Assembly (NCBI GenBank): GCA_947685225.1
Contig: CANTUV010000012.1
Location: 806,001-870,000, forward strand
DNA: 64,000 nt
Direction: 5' to 3'
From: Garcia nutans
Lineage: Eukaryota > Streptophyta > Magnoliopsida > Malpighiales > Euphorbiaceae
Shown: in pieces, positions 37,169-47,039 of the stretch
Layout of the letters: every line of letters starts with the position of its first letter
Numbering within the stretch: the first letter of the stretch is position 1
Translations under genes and position numbers: made by a program
The notes under the pieces: model-generated
The model's database searches: none
Told to the model about the DNA's origin: nothing
Seen by the model: only the letters and a program-made list of their open reading frames with translations

Positions 37169-37975
37169 AATGGACCTTGGTTTACTTTTGATAACATTCC
37201 TTCTTCAAAATGGAGAATCAGAGTTTTGAAGTTTAATGCTTGGATAAATATTTAGATTGTAAAACATGGACTCACTTTGCAACAAGAATTTGCAGAATTT
37301 GTTACAAGAACAACAAGCACTATCAGGGAATTATTCCTCAACCTCAGTGAATATGAACGCCTCCAATTTTCTAATAGCAGCTCTGTTAGAGATGCTATGT
37401 CAATCATTCATCAAATTTTCCTTAGAGACTATGCTTTTATTTAGAAGAAAAAAAAATAAGACTTTTATTCAATGAAATGTTGTTCTCTAAAAGAAAAAGA
37501 TCTGAAAAAGCATTATGAATGGATGTTTAAGAAGTTTTATTAGTTAATGGGAGCCTTTAAGATGAATTGCAGCCTGAAATACAGAGGATGGTTCAATAAA
37601 TTGGTAAAGAGTTATCTTAATTAACTCTTGGAGAGATTCACCAAATTACTATTACTGCTGTAAGAAAGCTTTGTGACCAACAAGAATATTTTCAGAAATG
37701 GAATGATGATAGAACTAATTTAAAAGCAACATACAAGAGACCTGAATTAAAGATTAAATGTCATGACAAAAAGTGTTCTTGTGCTCCCAAAAAGAAGTAT
37801 CATGTTCACAAATACAAAACATCTAGATCTTTTCCTGCTAGAAGATTTAGAAAAAGAAAGAGATTTAAGTTTATTAAGAAAATATCTCCTTTCTTAAAGA
37901 AAAGAAGAGCTTCTGATCGATGTGATATATGTGGCAAGAAAGGATATTTTGCAAAGAATTTTCCTAAGTAGACTT
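37169..37975 (+). pseudogene. Endogenous pararetrovirus capsid and zinc-knuckle region
   Basis: After the stop, in-frame text starting GPWFTFDNIPSSKWR and FNAWI is characteristic of capsid regions of Caulimoviridae-related endogenous elements. Several stops and a deletion (about 37560) break it. The C-terminal part is very basic (Lys/Arg-rich, about 37770-37910), then a zinc knuckle at about 37917-37958 in which the two CxxC cysteines remain but the expected His and last Cys are replaced by Tyr and Phe. RNA binding would be lost. Confidence 0.7.
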
Positions 37976-38199
37976 CTAAGTCAGTCAAGTTCCTTCAACA
38001 AGTCTAGCGATCCACAATAGTTTCCTTATTAGATGATGCAGACATTGAATAAGTTCTTTCTAAGTAAGATAAACCAACAAATGAGACTTTATTTGCTCTT
38101 AAAGTCTCTGATACTGATTCAGACACAGTTGAAGAAAAAGATGATGATTTTTATAGTCTAATCCTTTATTTTGTGCCACTATACTCTACCCTCTATTTT

Positions 38200-38535
38200 T
38201 CCAGTTGACAAAAATTTATCAACTCTTTTGGTAAATATTTCTCTGTTACCTTTCAAATATGATAAGTTTATCCCTTTGATAGCCTTCATGGATACTGGAA
38301 CCCATAAATTCATGATAAACCCATCCATTTTTCCCGATTCATCTTGAAAGTCTCATGCAAAATATTTTAGAGTAGTTGATGGACAAGTATTTTATACACA
38401 CTTGATTACCTGCCAAAAAATTAAAATTTAATTTTTTTCAGATTGTGTAATTTGGACCTATGTCATTGGATCATCTCTTCCTAACAAAGACCTCCTTATT
38501 GGTTTTGATATTTATTATCAAGTCAAAGATCTTCA
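38200..38535 (+). pseudogene. Endogenous pararetrovirus aspartic protease region
   Basis: A retropepsin-type active-site triad D-T-G lies at 38291-38299 within AFMDTGTHKF, 330 bp after the zinc knuckle and before the RT, the normal order. About 60-80 residues later VIGSSLPNKDLLIGFD matches the end of the protease domain. Stops and frameshifts occur on both sides. Confidence 0.65.
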
Positions 38536-38539
38536 TATT

Positions 38540-39420
38540 TTGCTCACTGGTCTCAAGCACAAGAAAATGTTCAAAATTTATACCAATATAGCTAAGCGCT
38601 ATTCATTTGCAGAAATTTCTTCTATTTATAATAATGAGAAAGCTTTTTTTCTTTCTTCTTGTGCAGATTCCCACCTTGAATTCAAACACCCTTCTCATTT
38701 GTGGAAAAATTCTGATTTCTTCATTTCTCTTTCTTTTAAGAAAAATGAAGCCATAACCCAACAAAAGCCTCACACCTTGGAATGTCTCCCACAGATCTTA
38801 CATTGGCTGGACAAGAATGTGCACAGTTATTACAGCAAGGACTCATTGAGCCCACAAAGTCTAATTGGGTTTCCCAGGCTTTTTATATAGAAAAACGGGC
38901 AGAATAAATTAGAGGAAAGAAAAGACTTATAATCAATTATAAGCCTCTTAACTTGTTCTTGGCAGATGATAAGTTTTCATTGCCCAAGATTTCTACTCTC
39001 ATGGTTCATTTAAAGAATGCTAAGATCTTATCTAACTTTGATCTTGAAGTAGAATTTTGGCAATTGGGTATTAACCTAGAAGATAGACCCAAGATAACTT
39101 TCTGTATTTCTGATGCTCAGTACCAATGGACCATTATGCCTTTTGGGCTTAAGATTACTCTTTCACCGTTTCAAAAGGCTATGATCAGAATCTTCTAGCC
39201 CATCATGTACACAACCTTGATCTATATTGATGATATACTCATCTTCTCCACTACTAAAAAAGCCCATCATCAATTGTTAAAACAGTTTGCCTCAATATTT
39301 CAACAATATAGGATAATGCTGTTAGAGAAAAAGAGTTTATTGGCCCAGACTACTATTTACTTTTTAGGACTTCATTTTGAGAATGGATTCTATTCACATA
39401 GCCCACATATAACCTAATAA
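38540..39420 (+). pseudogene. Endogenous pararetrovirus reverse transcriptase
   Basis: Three consecutive open pieces (38540-38890, 38953-39198, 39205-39417) cover the RT palm. FDLEVEFWQLGI and QWTIMPFGLK are RT motifs, and the catalytic YIDD box is intact at 39223-39234, but a TAG stop sits 25 bp upstream (39196-39198) and others flank it. Motif wording and direct continuation into RNase H without an integrase favour Caulimoviridae over Ty3/Gypsy. Confidence 0.85.
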
Positions 39421-40310
39421 CTTTTAAAGTTTTCTTATTCAAACCTTACCCAAAAAACAAATTCAACAATTTCTTGGTATAATTAATTATATCAGATACT
39501 TTTTTCCAGCCATAGCCCAGTCCATTAGCCAATTATCCAAACTTCTCAAGAAAAACCCTTCACCTTGGACCGAAACTCAAACCCAAGTAGTCCAAACCAT
39601 TAAACACTTAGCCCAGAAACCTATCACTCTTCACATTCCTTCTACTGGACTTAGAATCTTACAGACAGATGCAAGTGATAAATTTTGGAATGTTGTTTTC
39701 CTTGAAGAATTTAATGGAAAACAACATTATTGTGGACATAAAAGTGGACGGTTAAAAGACAGTGAAAAGCATTACCACTCCATTTATAAGGAAATTTTAG
39801 CTGTTAAGTATGGAATAAAGAAATTTAAGTTCCATCTTATTGGCCACCACTTCCTTATCCTTCTTGATTATACATCTTTTTTCAGAGCACTTGATTTCAA
39901 ATAAAAAATCTTACCTTCTCAGCAACTGTTAAGGTTACAAGAATGGTTTGTTCGTTATGATTTTTCAGTCCAGCATATAAAAGAAAAAATCAACCTCATC
40001 CCAGACCTTTTATCCAGACTATCCAAACCTATTATTCTTATTACCCAAACACAATCCCTTCCTCTCATTATGATAAACACCAGACCCCCTAGTTCCCCAA
40101 CCTACATCGATAGAGCTCTTAATTATGAATTTTTACAATTTTCTCCTGGTTTTCATCCTTCTAATCCAAGTTCTATTCAACACTTTGCAAGAATCCATCT
40201 TTTGATTTATCTTTCTAAAGTTCATGATTATTTCAATATTAATCCTAGGCTATTTTTTTTATCCAGAATTCTCATGATTTCTTATTTACCATTTGTCTCC
40301 TTCTAATTTA
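39420..40310 (+). pseudogene. Endogenous pararetrovirus RNase H and polyprotein end
   Basis: RNase H motifs: LQTDASDKFWNVV (about 39660), a YCGHKSGRLKDSEKHYH segment and the HIKEKINLIPDLLSR end block (about 39975-40020). A TAA at 39901 and other stops interrupt it. No integrase follows, as expected for a pararetrovirus. The last open piece (40070-40306) is the polyprotein tail. Confidence 0.8.
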
Positions 40311-41270
40311 AAGATTCATTCAGAGTTATGATTATTATGGTATTATTCGACACTATATCACTATGCAATTGAGATTTCGATTATGAAAATGATCAGTTTC
40401 CTTCAAGATAAAAATAACTCCAGCTCCTTCCCATGGAGATATCTAAAATGGTTTGATTAAATTCCTAATTAGATAAAAAAATTCAAGACTATTGCCAGAT
40501 ATTATAAAGTTTAGGATAAGACAGAAGATGAAATCCAGAATTTTTATTCCATCTTCATTTTCCATAAGCCATACTTTCAATATCCCAGAAATGGAGTTCA
40601 CAAAATTTAGCTTTTGAATGAAAATCCTTTATAGGACAACTTTTTTAAAAAGAAAGCATTCAGACAGACTTAAAGATGCTCCTTTGTCAGTTCAATAATT
40701 CACCTTTGAATGTCAGGACTCCACTAATTTTGCACTTCACTCGTTTCTGATAAGAATTGGACCACTACAGCTGATACAATATCTTATGAGGCCAGACAAA
40801 GATTTGAAGCAGCACAAAGAAGATTTGAAGAGACTAGTACTAAGCTTCCTTTATAGTTCACAGGAGAATACATTGTTGACTATGAAATTGATTTTGGTGG
40901 ATCACTCAGTCAGACAAAAGATATTCCATCCAGCTCAGCAAACCCACATGTCCAATGCAATTTAGACATGTTCAGAAACGACTCAAAGCGATATTAAAGA
41001 ATCTCTTGCCAGCTCAGAACCCACCATACAAGATATGGACAGACAAATGCCTGAAGATAATCCAATAGTTTCAGCCTCTTATGATTTGGACTCATCTTAT
41101 TATCAAAACATGAACCTGTCACCTTCTAACTTTATTTAGTGGAAGTATTGTTCCCACTATCAGATGTTTGTAATAATCTTTTACTTTATAGAGTGCTTGT
41201 ATTATAGTCTTTTTTACTATTGTTAATAATGTCTAAGTGGATGTCATATTACCACTCATATCTGTAATGG
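40310..41270 (+). pseudogene. Endogenous pararetrovirus 3' region, decayed ORF
   Basis: Downstream of the RT-RNase H polyprotein, reading-frame fragments with biased composition persist (for example ISYEARQRFEAAQRRFEET near 40780-40835 and a Ser/Thr-rich stretch to about 41080). This could be a second viral ORF or an inclusion/transactivator-like region. Too many stops for assignment. Confidence 0.4.
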
Positions 41271-41274
41271 TTTG

Positions 41275-41399
41275 TGATGTAAGTACCTAGTGTGCTGTTT
41301 ATTTGTATCTTAGCTCCTCCAAATATATAAGAAGTTTAGTTTATATTCTAAGGATAAAAAATTTTTATCTTTCTTCTCCTTTGTGTTCTTAATAATAAA
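41275..41399 (+). promoter_or_regulatory. Pararetroviral promoter and poly(A) signal
   Basis: An as-1-like TGATGTAAG (41275-41283; the 35S-type box is TGACGTAAG), a TATA box TATATAAG (41324-41331) and a poly(A) signal AATAAA (41394-41399) follow in that order. A poly(A) signal shortly after the transcription start is typical of pararetroviruses, whose full-length RNA bypasses it once to become terminally redundant. The block ends about 280 bp upstream of the uS17 start codon on the same strand. Confidence 0.55.
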
Positions 41400-41675
41400 C
41401 TATGAGTTTCTAAGTTCTCTTATTTTCTTTCCTCTATATTTTATTGCATATTATCTGTTTAGACTAGATCCATTAATATAAAAAAAATACTTGTGAGAGT
41501 ATCAAACAAATATAGATAAGTTAAAAGGGTGTTGTCTTGTTAAATACTTACGAAGAGGCTTGTGAAGGAGGCGAACAAAATGAGACATTGGGACTTGACA
41601 GTACGGAGAAGCAGCACAATCAATTGAATCGTGTGATTTTAGGGTTTTGAGGGATTTAGGTGAAAATTGAGGAGG

Positions 41676-42621
41676 ATGAAGTCAGTGGTAGGGATGGTGG
41701 TATCGAACAAGATGCAGAAATCGGTGGTGGTCGCCGTCGATAGACTCTTCCACCACAAAGTCTACAACCGCTACGTCAAGCGCACCTCTAAATTTATGGC
41801 TCACGACGAGCACAACCTTTGCAATATCGGCGATCGAGTAATCATATATCTCTCTCTGTTCCATTCTTCTTTGAATTAAAAAAAGTACAATTTCGAATAG
41901 TTTTATATTTAATCAAATGCATTCTATATGTTCCATTGCATATTCAAGTTTATATTTAATCAGTGTTTTTGAGGAACTAGATTGGCAATTGATTTTCGAA
42001 GTAAATTTGCGATAGATTTTGTTTGGTTACTGAAAAAATAAATTAGGCTGGAAACAAAGGGAAACTTGTATGATATGAGAGGAAAAATAAAAAAAGAAAA
42101 GAAAAATTGAAGTTTTGTGTTTTGCCTTGCCGTGAGAGAGTTGTACTGCCTTGACTTATGCTTGCTATATTATGGAGAAGCTTTTGAAATAATTGTTGTA
42201 GTTTAAAAATGCAGTCTTTCTTATGGTGAATGATGTGAATTCAATAATGCTTCAGTTGGTTTGATTGTGACTTAAGAACCAGAAAAACAAACATTTTTGT
42301 TTTCTTATCCTGCTTCTTTCTTCCCTTTCTTTTATATCTATAACTCATAATAGAATGAGCCCCTGAACATGGACATGCACGTTTAGTGTGATCTTACTGC
42401 AGTGACGGTTCTTCTGGAATTGGATAATGACCATTTATATAGTTTTTAACTTTGTTGAAACATGATTGCAGGTTAGATTGGATCCTTCTAGGCCATTGAG
42501 CAAGCGAAAGCATTGGGTTATTGCTGAAATTTTGAAAAGGGCACGAATCTATGTTCCTCCATCTGCATCTGCTGATAGCACTACCAGTCCAAATAGCACA
42601 GCTGAAGCTTCGACCTCTTAA
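41676..42621 (+). CDS. RPS17: Ribosomal protein uS17, probably mitochondrial
   Basis: Two exons, 41676-41837 and 42472-42621 (GT..AG), 103 aa, stop TAA at 42619. It encodes the bacterial-type S17 OB-fold protein of the small ribosomal subunit, which binds 16S-type rRNA: VVGMVVSNKMQKSVVVAVDR (strands 1-2), HHKVYNRYVKRTSKFMAHDE (the conserved K-Y-x-R-T-x-K-x-x-A-H-D-E block) and CNIGDRVRLDPSRPLSKRKH. It lacks a long plastid transit peptide and matches the short nuclear-encoded plant form (At1g49400 type), hence probably mitochondrial. The ATG at 41676 fits; an in-frame TTG lies 9 bp upstream. The 634-bp intron is AT-rich. Reading frame intact. Confidence 0.92.
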
Positions 42622-43468
42622 GGTTTGGTCAGATTCAATATGCTTTCCAGTTTTCTATTATTCTATTTTCTCATATCATGTTGCAATTTGAGGTTTCCTA
42701 AGGAGGGTAGATTGTGCATTGCGAAATGCATAAGGTCTAGGGATTTATAATTTAAAAGTAGTTTTTTTAATTTTGTGTATTATGATTTAGATCTTTACAC
42801 TTGTAATAATAAAGAATGTTTTAGTTTGCTTTAGTTAATGCAATGTGGTCTGGCAAGTTTTAGGCTTGTATACCGCCGGAATTGGGAATGTTGATTGATG
42901 TTCATCTTTATTCTGTGTGTCAGGTAAAATTTTACTTGAGAATTTGATAGACCGAGTCTTGGATCATGATAGCGAACTGTCTGAATTGTTGAGAACGAAG
43001 GTCTGATGGGTAAAAATATAAGAAGCTTTTCTCTGTTTGCCATGAATTTTGTTTGCATCTGGACAGATGAACCTTGAAATAAGTATTTCAGTATCCCATA
43101 ATATTCTTGAACATACTATGATGTACTGCCCTGTTCCAGGAGCTGGTACACCATATTGATAGAGTGTCTTGTTTGTTAAATTTAAGGTTTTCTCACTTTA
43201 ATAAACACAATGGATTCTTGAATCTTGATCTAAAGCAGAAGCAGTTATTTATCTTTTTAATTTTTTGCATGTTCTTTATCCATAGCTAGCAATTTTGGCC
43301 AGAGATAAAAAAAGTAATGATTTAACCAATTGTATTTGCCAAATTGTGGATCCAGAGGCTTATGTCTTATTCCAGAGAAACGTGGATGCTGAGAAATGAA
43401 GCTTTAGACCTAAAATGGAACACAAGAGAATGACCTCTTTCTCCTATCAAGATGATTCAATGTTTCTT
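42622..43468. other. uS17 3' UTR and spacer
   Basis: Likely 3' UTR for 200-400 bp, then spacer. No further gene recognised; small ORFs here lack any family signature. Confidence 0.45.
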
Positions 43469-43477
43469 TATAAATTA

Positions 43478-44937
43478 GGGAGAAGTTGCAAATATGCTCA
43501 TCAACTTGTCGTAGAGGTACAATTTAACCATATTTTTTTTTCCTCAAATAAGCTCAGATTTTTGGAAAAACAGCTTTTAAGCTCGTCATTTAACGGTAAA
43601 GTTAACATCATTATATTAGAAAGAGAAGGTATAAATATACCCCTGAATTTGTCATGCGTGTATAACTTGGTCTTTTTTTTTTCAATTATATCTAAATTTT
43701 TGCAAAACTTGATACTATTTCTTTTTTAGGCTTAAATATGCCTAGATTTTTATGAAACCATCTTTTTATGTGTCAATTTAGCTCTCTCCTCTTGTTAGTT
43801 AAAGATAAAAATGGCAATAAAAAATTAATTAAAACAATGAACTTTTTAGGTTCTTTTCAATACTATTGTGTTAACATTCAACATAAAATTTACAATACTA
43901 ATGAACCATTAAAAATAATAAATTTATAGTTTCTGCACATATATATAATAAAAAAGATTATATTTCTTGCTACTTGTGCTTTTTAATTCAAAAAGAAGAG
44001 TAAAAAATAAAAACTTAAATCTATATGTTGTATAATTGTGAATGAAATTTATTTCTTATTCTTTCTAATGCATCAAAATTGTTTGCAGAAAATGAATAAA
44101 AAACAAAGTGTGATATTATATGCAGAGAGATCTATAGTTTTTTTGTAGCTCTAGTTATTAGATCAAATCCACGAGCAATTAAATTTCTGTTTTTTTGTGG
44201 TAAAATTCAATTTCTTTTTTTTTCTAATAAACTTTGCTCTCCCTTACTCATAACTGCAGCGAGCACCACTGGCAGTGGGGCTAAGAGCATTGACAAAGAA
44301 ATTTAAAATATGTATAATTGATGATCTTTTGCCTAAATTCTCTTTTGCTCGCTTCATGTCTTGAAGGAGATGATGTGTGAATTTTGAAATTTTGAGAAAT
44401 TAACTTAGTTATTTAGAAGTCGACTATGGTGAAGATTTTGAGATTTTTTTAGCAAAAAGAGTGAAAATCTACTCTATTTCTCGTTTTTATTTTCTTCAAC
44501 CTTTTAAGCAATCATATAATCATAGAAAGTCAAAACAAAATTTCGTGAATAAATATATTTTTTATGATTTTTTTCTAATAATATTTAATTGTTTTATATG
44601 AAAAAATAATTTTTTATTTTAAGTGAGATTTACATATTCTCCAAATTTCATGGTCTTAAACTTTTTATTTGCTCAAGAGTTAAAATAGTTTTTTTTTTCA
44701 AAAATTTAAACATAACTGAAAAAAAAAATAGGGATCAAATTATATTTTATCCGTGCGATAAGTTCAAGAATATATCTACACATTCTTCTTATGATATAAC
44801 GACGTTAATTTTAATGTTAAGTGAGAGGTTTAAAAAGTTAGTTTTTCAAAAATCTGAAGTTATTTGAGCCAAGAAAATTTTTTTTGACTAAGTTGTATTT
44901 ACGCTATAAGTTGAAGAATATATATAAACCTTCTCCC
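43478..44937. mobile_element. Non-autonomous Mutator-like element (MULE)
   Basis: Terminal inverted repeats of about 200 bp. The left end reads GGGAGAAGTTGCAAATATGC; the reverse complement of the right end reads GGGAGAAGGTTTATATATAT. Alignment continues through AACTT..CG, CAAATAA..TCAGATTTTT and TTAAC..CGTTAT(A). The 9-bp flanks TATAAATTA (43469-43477) and TAGAAATTA (44938-44946) match 8/9, the MULE TSD length. Within each TIR a second diverged copy of the end sequence is present (for example GAGAAGGTATAAATATACCC at about 43624). The 1-kb interior contains no transposase. Confidence 0.8.
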
Positions 44938-44946
44938 TAGAAATTA

Positions 44947-46434
44947 TATAAAATGGATAATTATTTTTTTTTCTATATAATCTCCTACATTTCAATTCTC
45001 ATTGAATCTGCCTTATTTTAGTTAAGAGTTCTTCTTGCGATTGTCTTCGAAATATCCGCAGGAAAAATAAATTGAACAAATCAATCCATAAATTAGTTAG
45101 ATAAGGGAAAAAAAGAATTTTCTCCTATCACTTTGTAATTTATACATTATTTAATACAATTCTGAAGATGAACCCATCCCGGCGTTGAAATCAATAAATG
45201 AAATTCATTACTAAATTGTATAGGCTGCATATTCAAGAATGCTCCTTGGTCAATGTCTCTGTATCAGCAATTTTACTTGTTCACTCCTACTAAAATATCT
45301 GTATCAACTATCTGCTTGAATTCCAATTTAAGAATCTTTGTAGTTACCTTTTGATGGTGCTCTTTAGGCCTCCATTGAATTCATACATCAGCAACAGCAA
45401 TCACGTTGGAAAAATAAGGGCAAACCAGAAGCACTGCTTTAGTTGAACATCCTACAGCTTAATAGCATGCTTTCACAGAAGCGTGCTATTTGAGCTTGAT
45501 TAGAGAACATCACAATCTTACAACTTGAAGCACAGTCCTTTCTTAATGCATGAATTGCATAAGCATAATGCAAAAATCCTAAAAAAGCCTTCAGAAGAGA
45601 CTTGAGAACTTCTTGTTTGAAAATATTCTTTCTGAATGCTTTCAATGGTATGATGTTCCTTAAAATCCCCAAAGCCTGTCAAACACAGCACAAGCATTTG
45701 ATGACTAAAGAGAAGCAACAGAGGCATGGGGCAAATGACATACCCAACTCCCTAAGAAACATTATTGTGGAATTGGTAATCTAAACATGAAATTCCAATG
45801 AAATGTTCTGGTGGTTCTCACCTTTCAGCACTGACAAAGAGCGCTCTTACTCCAGAACCACCAAGCCAACTATATGCCATTATAGCAATGGATAGAACTG
45901 AAGTGCAAAGTGCATTTCCTGAGAAAAGGACTTGGAAGAAGTGATGTTTTGAGAAAAAGCATTCCATAAAAGCACAGATTATCTCCCATGAAGATATAAG
46001 GATACCCTGAATTAAAGAAATCAGTCATCCAATTGGAGATTGCTGGGGAAGTTACTGCTTCAGCCCCTTCTTCTATTGAAGGTAACTCAAGTAAATAAAT
46101 GGAGTGGGCGGAAAAAACTTAGGTTAGTATTACACTCTTGTATAATCTATGAAAAAAAAAATAATCTACATTAGAAGTTGCATTCATGGTGGCTGCATTT
46201 GGGATTCCACCAAAAGTCAAACGAATTTCTGATTTGCACCCCCATCTGTTTCAGATTTTAACGGGAACTGCCTACCAGTAATCACAGCAATTCACTACAT
46301 TACTTCCTATAATTTCCCTCCCTGAATATTTCGAGATATAGTTGAATGCAAGGTTGTGTACCTTGAAAAGTCCATACAAAGCAAAACATTTTTCTGATTC
46401 GAACCTTAACTTCTCTGATTTCATCAGAAACTGC
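44947..46434. other. Spacer downstream of the first PPR pseudogene
   Basis: Moderately AT-rich sequence without recognisable protein; small open frames in all directions have no family signature. The part nearest 46434 is the 3' flank of the PPR gene. Confidence 0.4.
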
Positions 46435-46521
46435 TTACCAATAATCATTACAAGAGCATTTACCATTCCTGAAATGATGAAACCTCTTTCCATCTCTCAC
46501 AACAATTTCCCTGTTGACAAC

Positions 46522-47039
46522 TGTTGGGAAATTGAGGTGATTATCACTCTATTCCCTTAGACCAGATTAGTAAGAGAGCGAAAATAAATGCGGAATAATA
46601 ACACAGAATTTGATAACGAAGTTCGGCCAATTATGCCTACGTCTCCGGAGCTGCTGCAGACTTATATTAAGGAGAAAAATACAATGTGTTTACAAACACT
46701 CACAACCCTCACTCAATTATGAACAAGAATTTTTCCTCACAATTCTCTCAAAGACACTCTCTTCTCTTTACTTCTTCAATTTTTAAGGTGTATCCTCCAA
46801 ATGAGGGAGATGAGTTTATATAGGCTTCAAAAAACATGGGTTGGTGAAATTAGTCAATAAATTAGGCACCTCCTTTTTGACAATTACCTAAATTAGGCAC
46901 CTCCATTTTTTACTTTGACAATTCCCCAAATTAGGCACCTCCACTTTTTACAATGTCCTAAATTAGGCACCTCCATTTTTGACAATTAGGTATCTCCATT
47001 TTTGACTAAAAAAAATGGTTGGTGCCTACTTCTTTGACA
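46522..47039 (-). mobile_element. Solo LTR inserted in the PPR DYW domain
   Basis: 518 bp bounded by TGTTGGG and TTTGACA (TG..CA) and flanked by a perfect 5-bp duplication ACAAC at 46517-46521 and 47040-47044. The PPR frame resumes exactly after one copy of the duplication. On the minus strand it has a TATA box (complement of 46812-46824, CCTATATAAACTC). The block with GGCCAATTATGCCTACG is common in plant LTRs. No internal region or second LTR, so it arose by LTR-LTR recombination. Direction inferred from the TATA box. Confidence 0.92.
46861..46998 (-). repeat. Five-copy enhancer-like repeat in the solo LTR U3
   Basis: ATTAGGCACCTCC recurs at 46861, 46892, 46930 and 46962, with a fifth variant ATTAGGTATCTCC at 46985; spacing is 31, 38, 32 and 23 bp. 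On the minus strand these lie upstream of the LTR TATA box, the position of U3 enhancer repeats. Confidence 0.7.

Larger units (their letters stand above)
34887..37940. repeat. ~3-kb palindrome of pararetroviral sequence
   Basis: Left arm 34887-36438 (read on minus) and right arm 36441-37940 (read on plus) carry the same collinear viral sequence: coiled-coil ORF, capsid-like region, basic tail and zinc-knuckle start. The axis is at 36439/36440, where TTGA-TC-TCAA meets with essentially no spacer. Arms differ by substitutions and indels; for example the left arm keeps about 40 bp near 35260-35310 that the right arm lacks (around 37560). Outer homology stops at GTGGCAAGAA in both arms. Transcription through it would give a long double-stranded RNA. 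Confidence 0.85.

Noticed and set aside
46272..46493. Minus-strand ORF ending NVVNCCDYW, looking like a second DYW end
   Set aside because: It starts as an out-of-frame reading of the true DYW terminus (46435-46515) and the CDYW ending lies in 3' flank; the real terminus is CSCNDYW at 46438.
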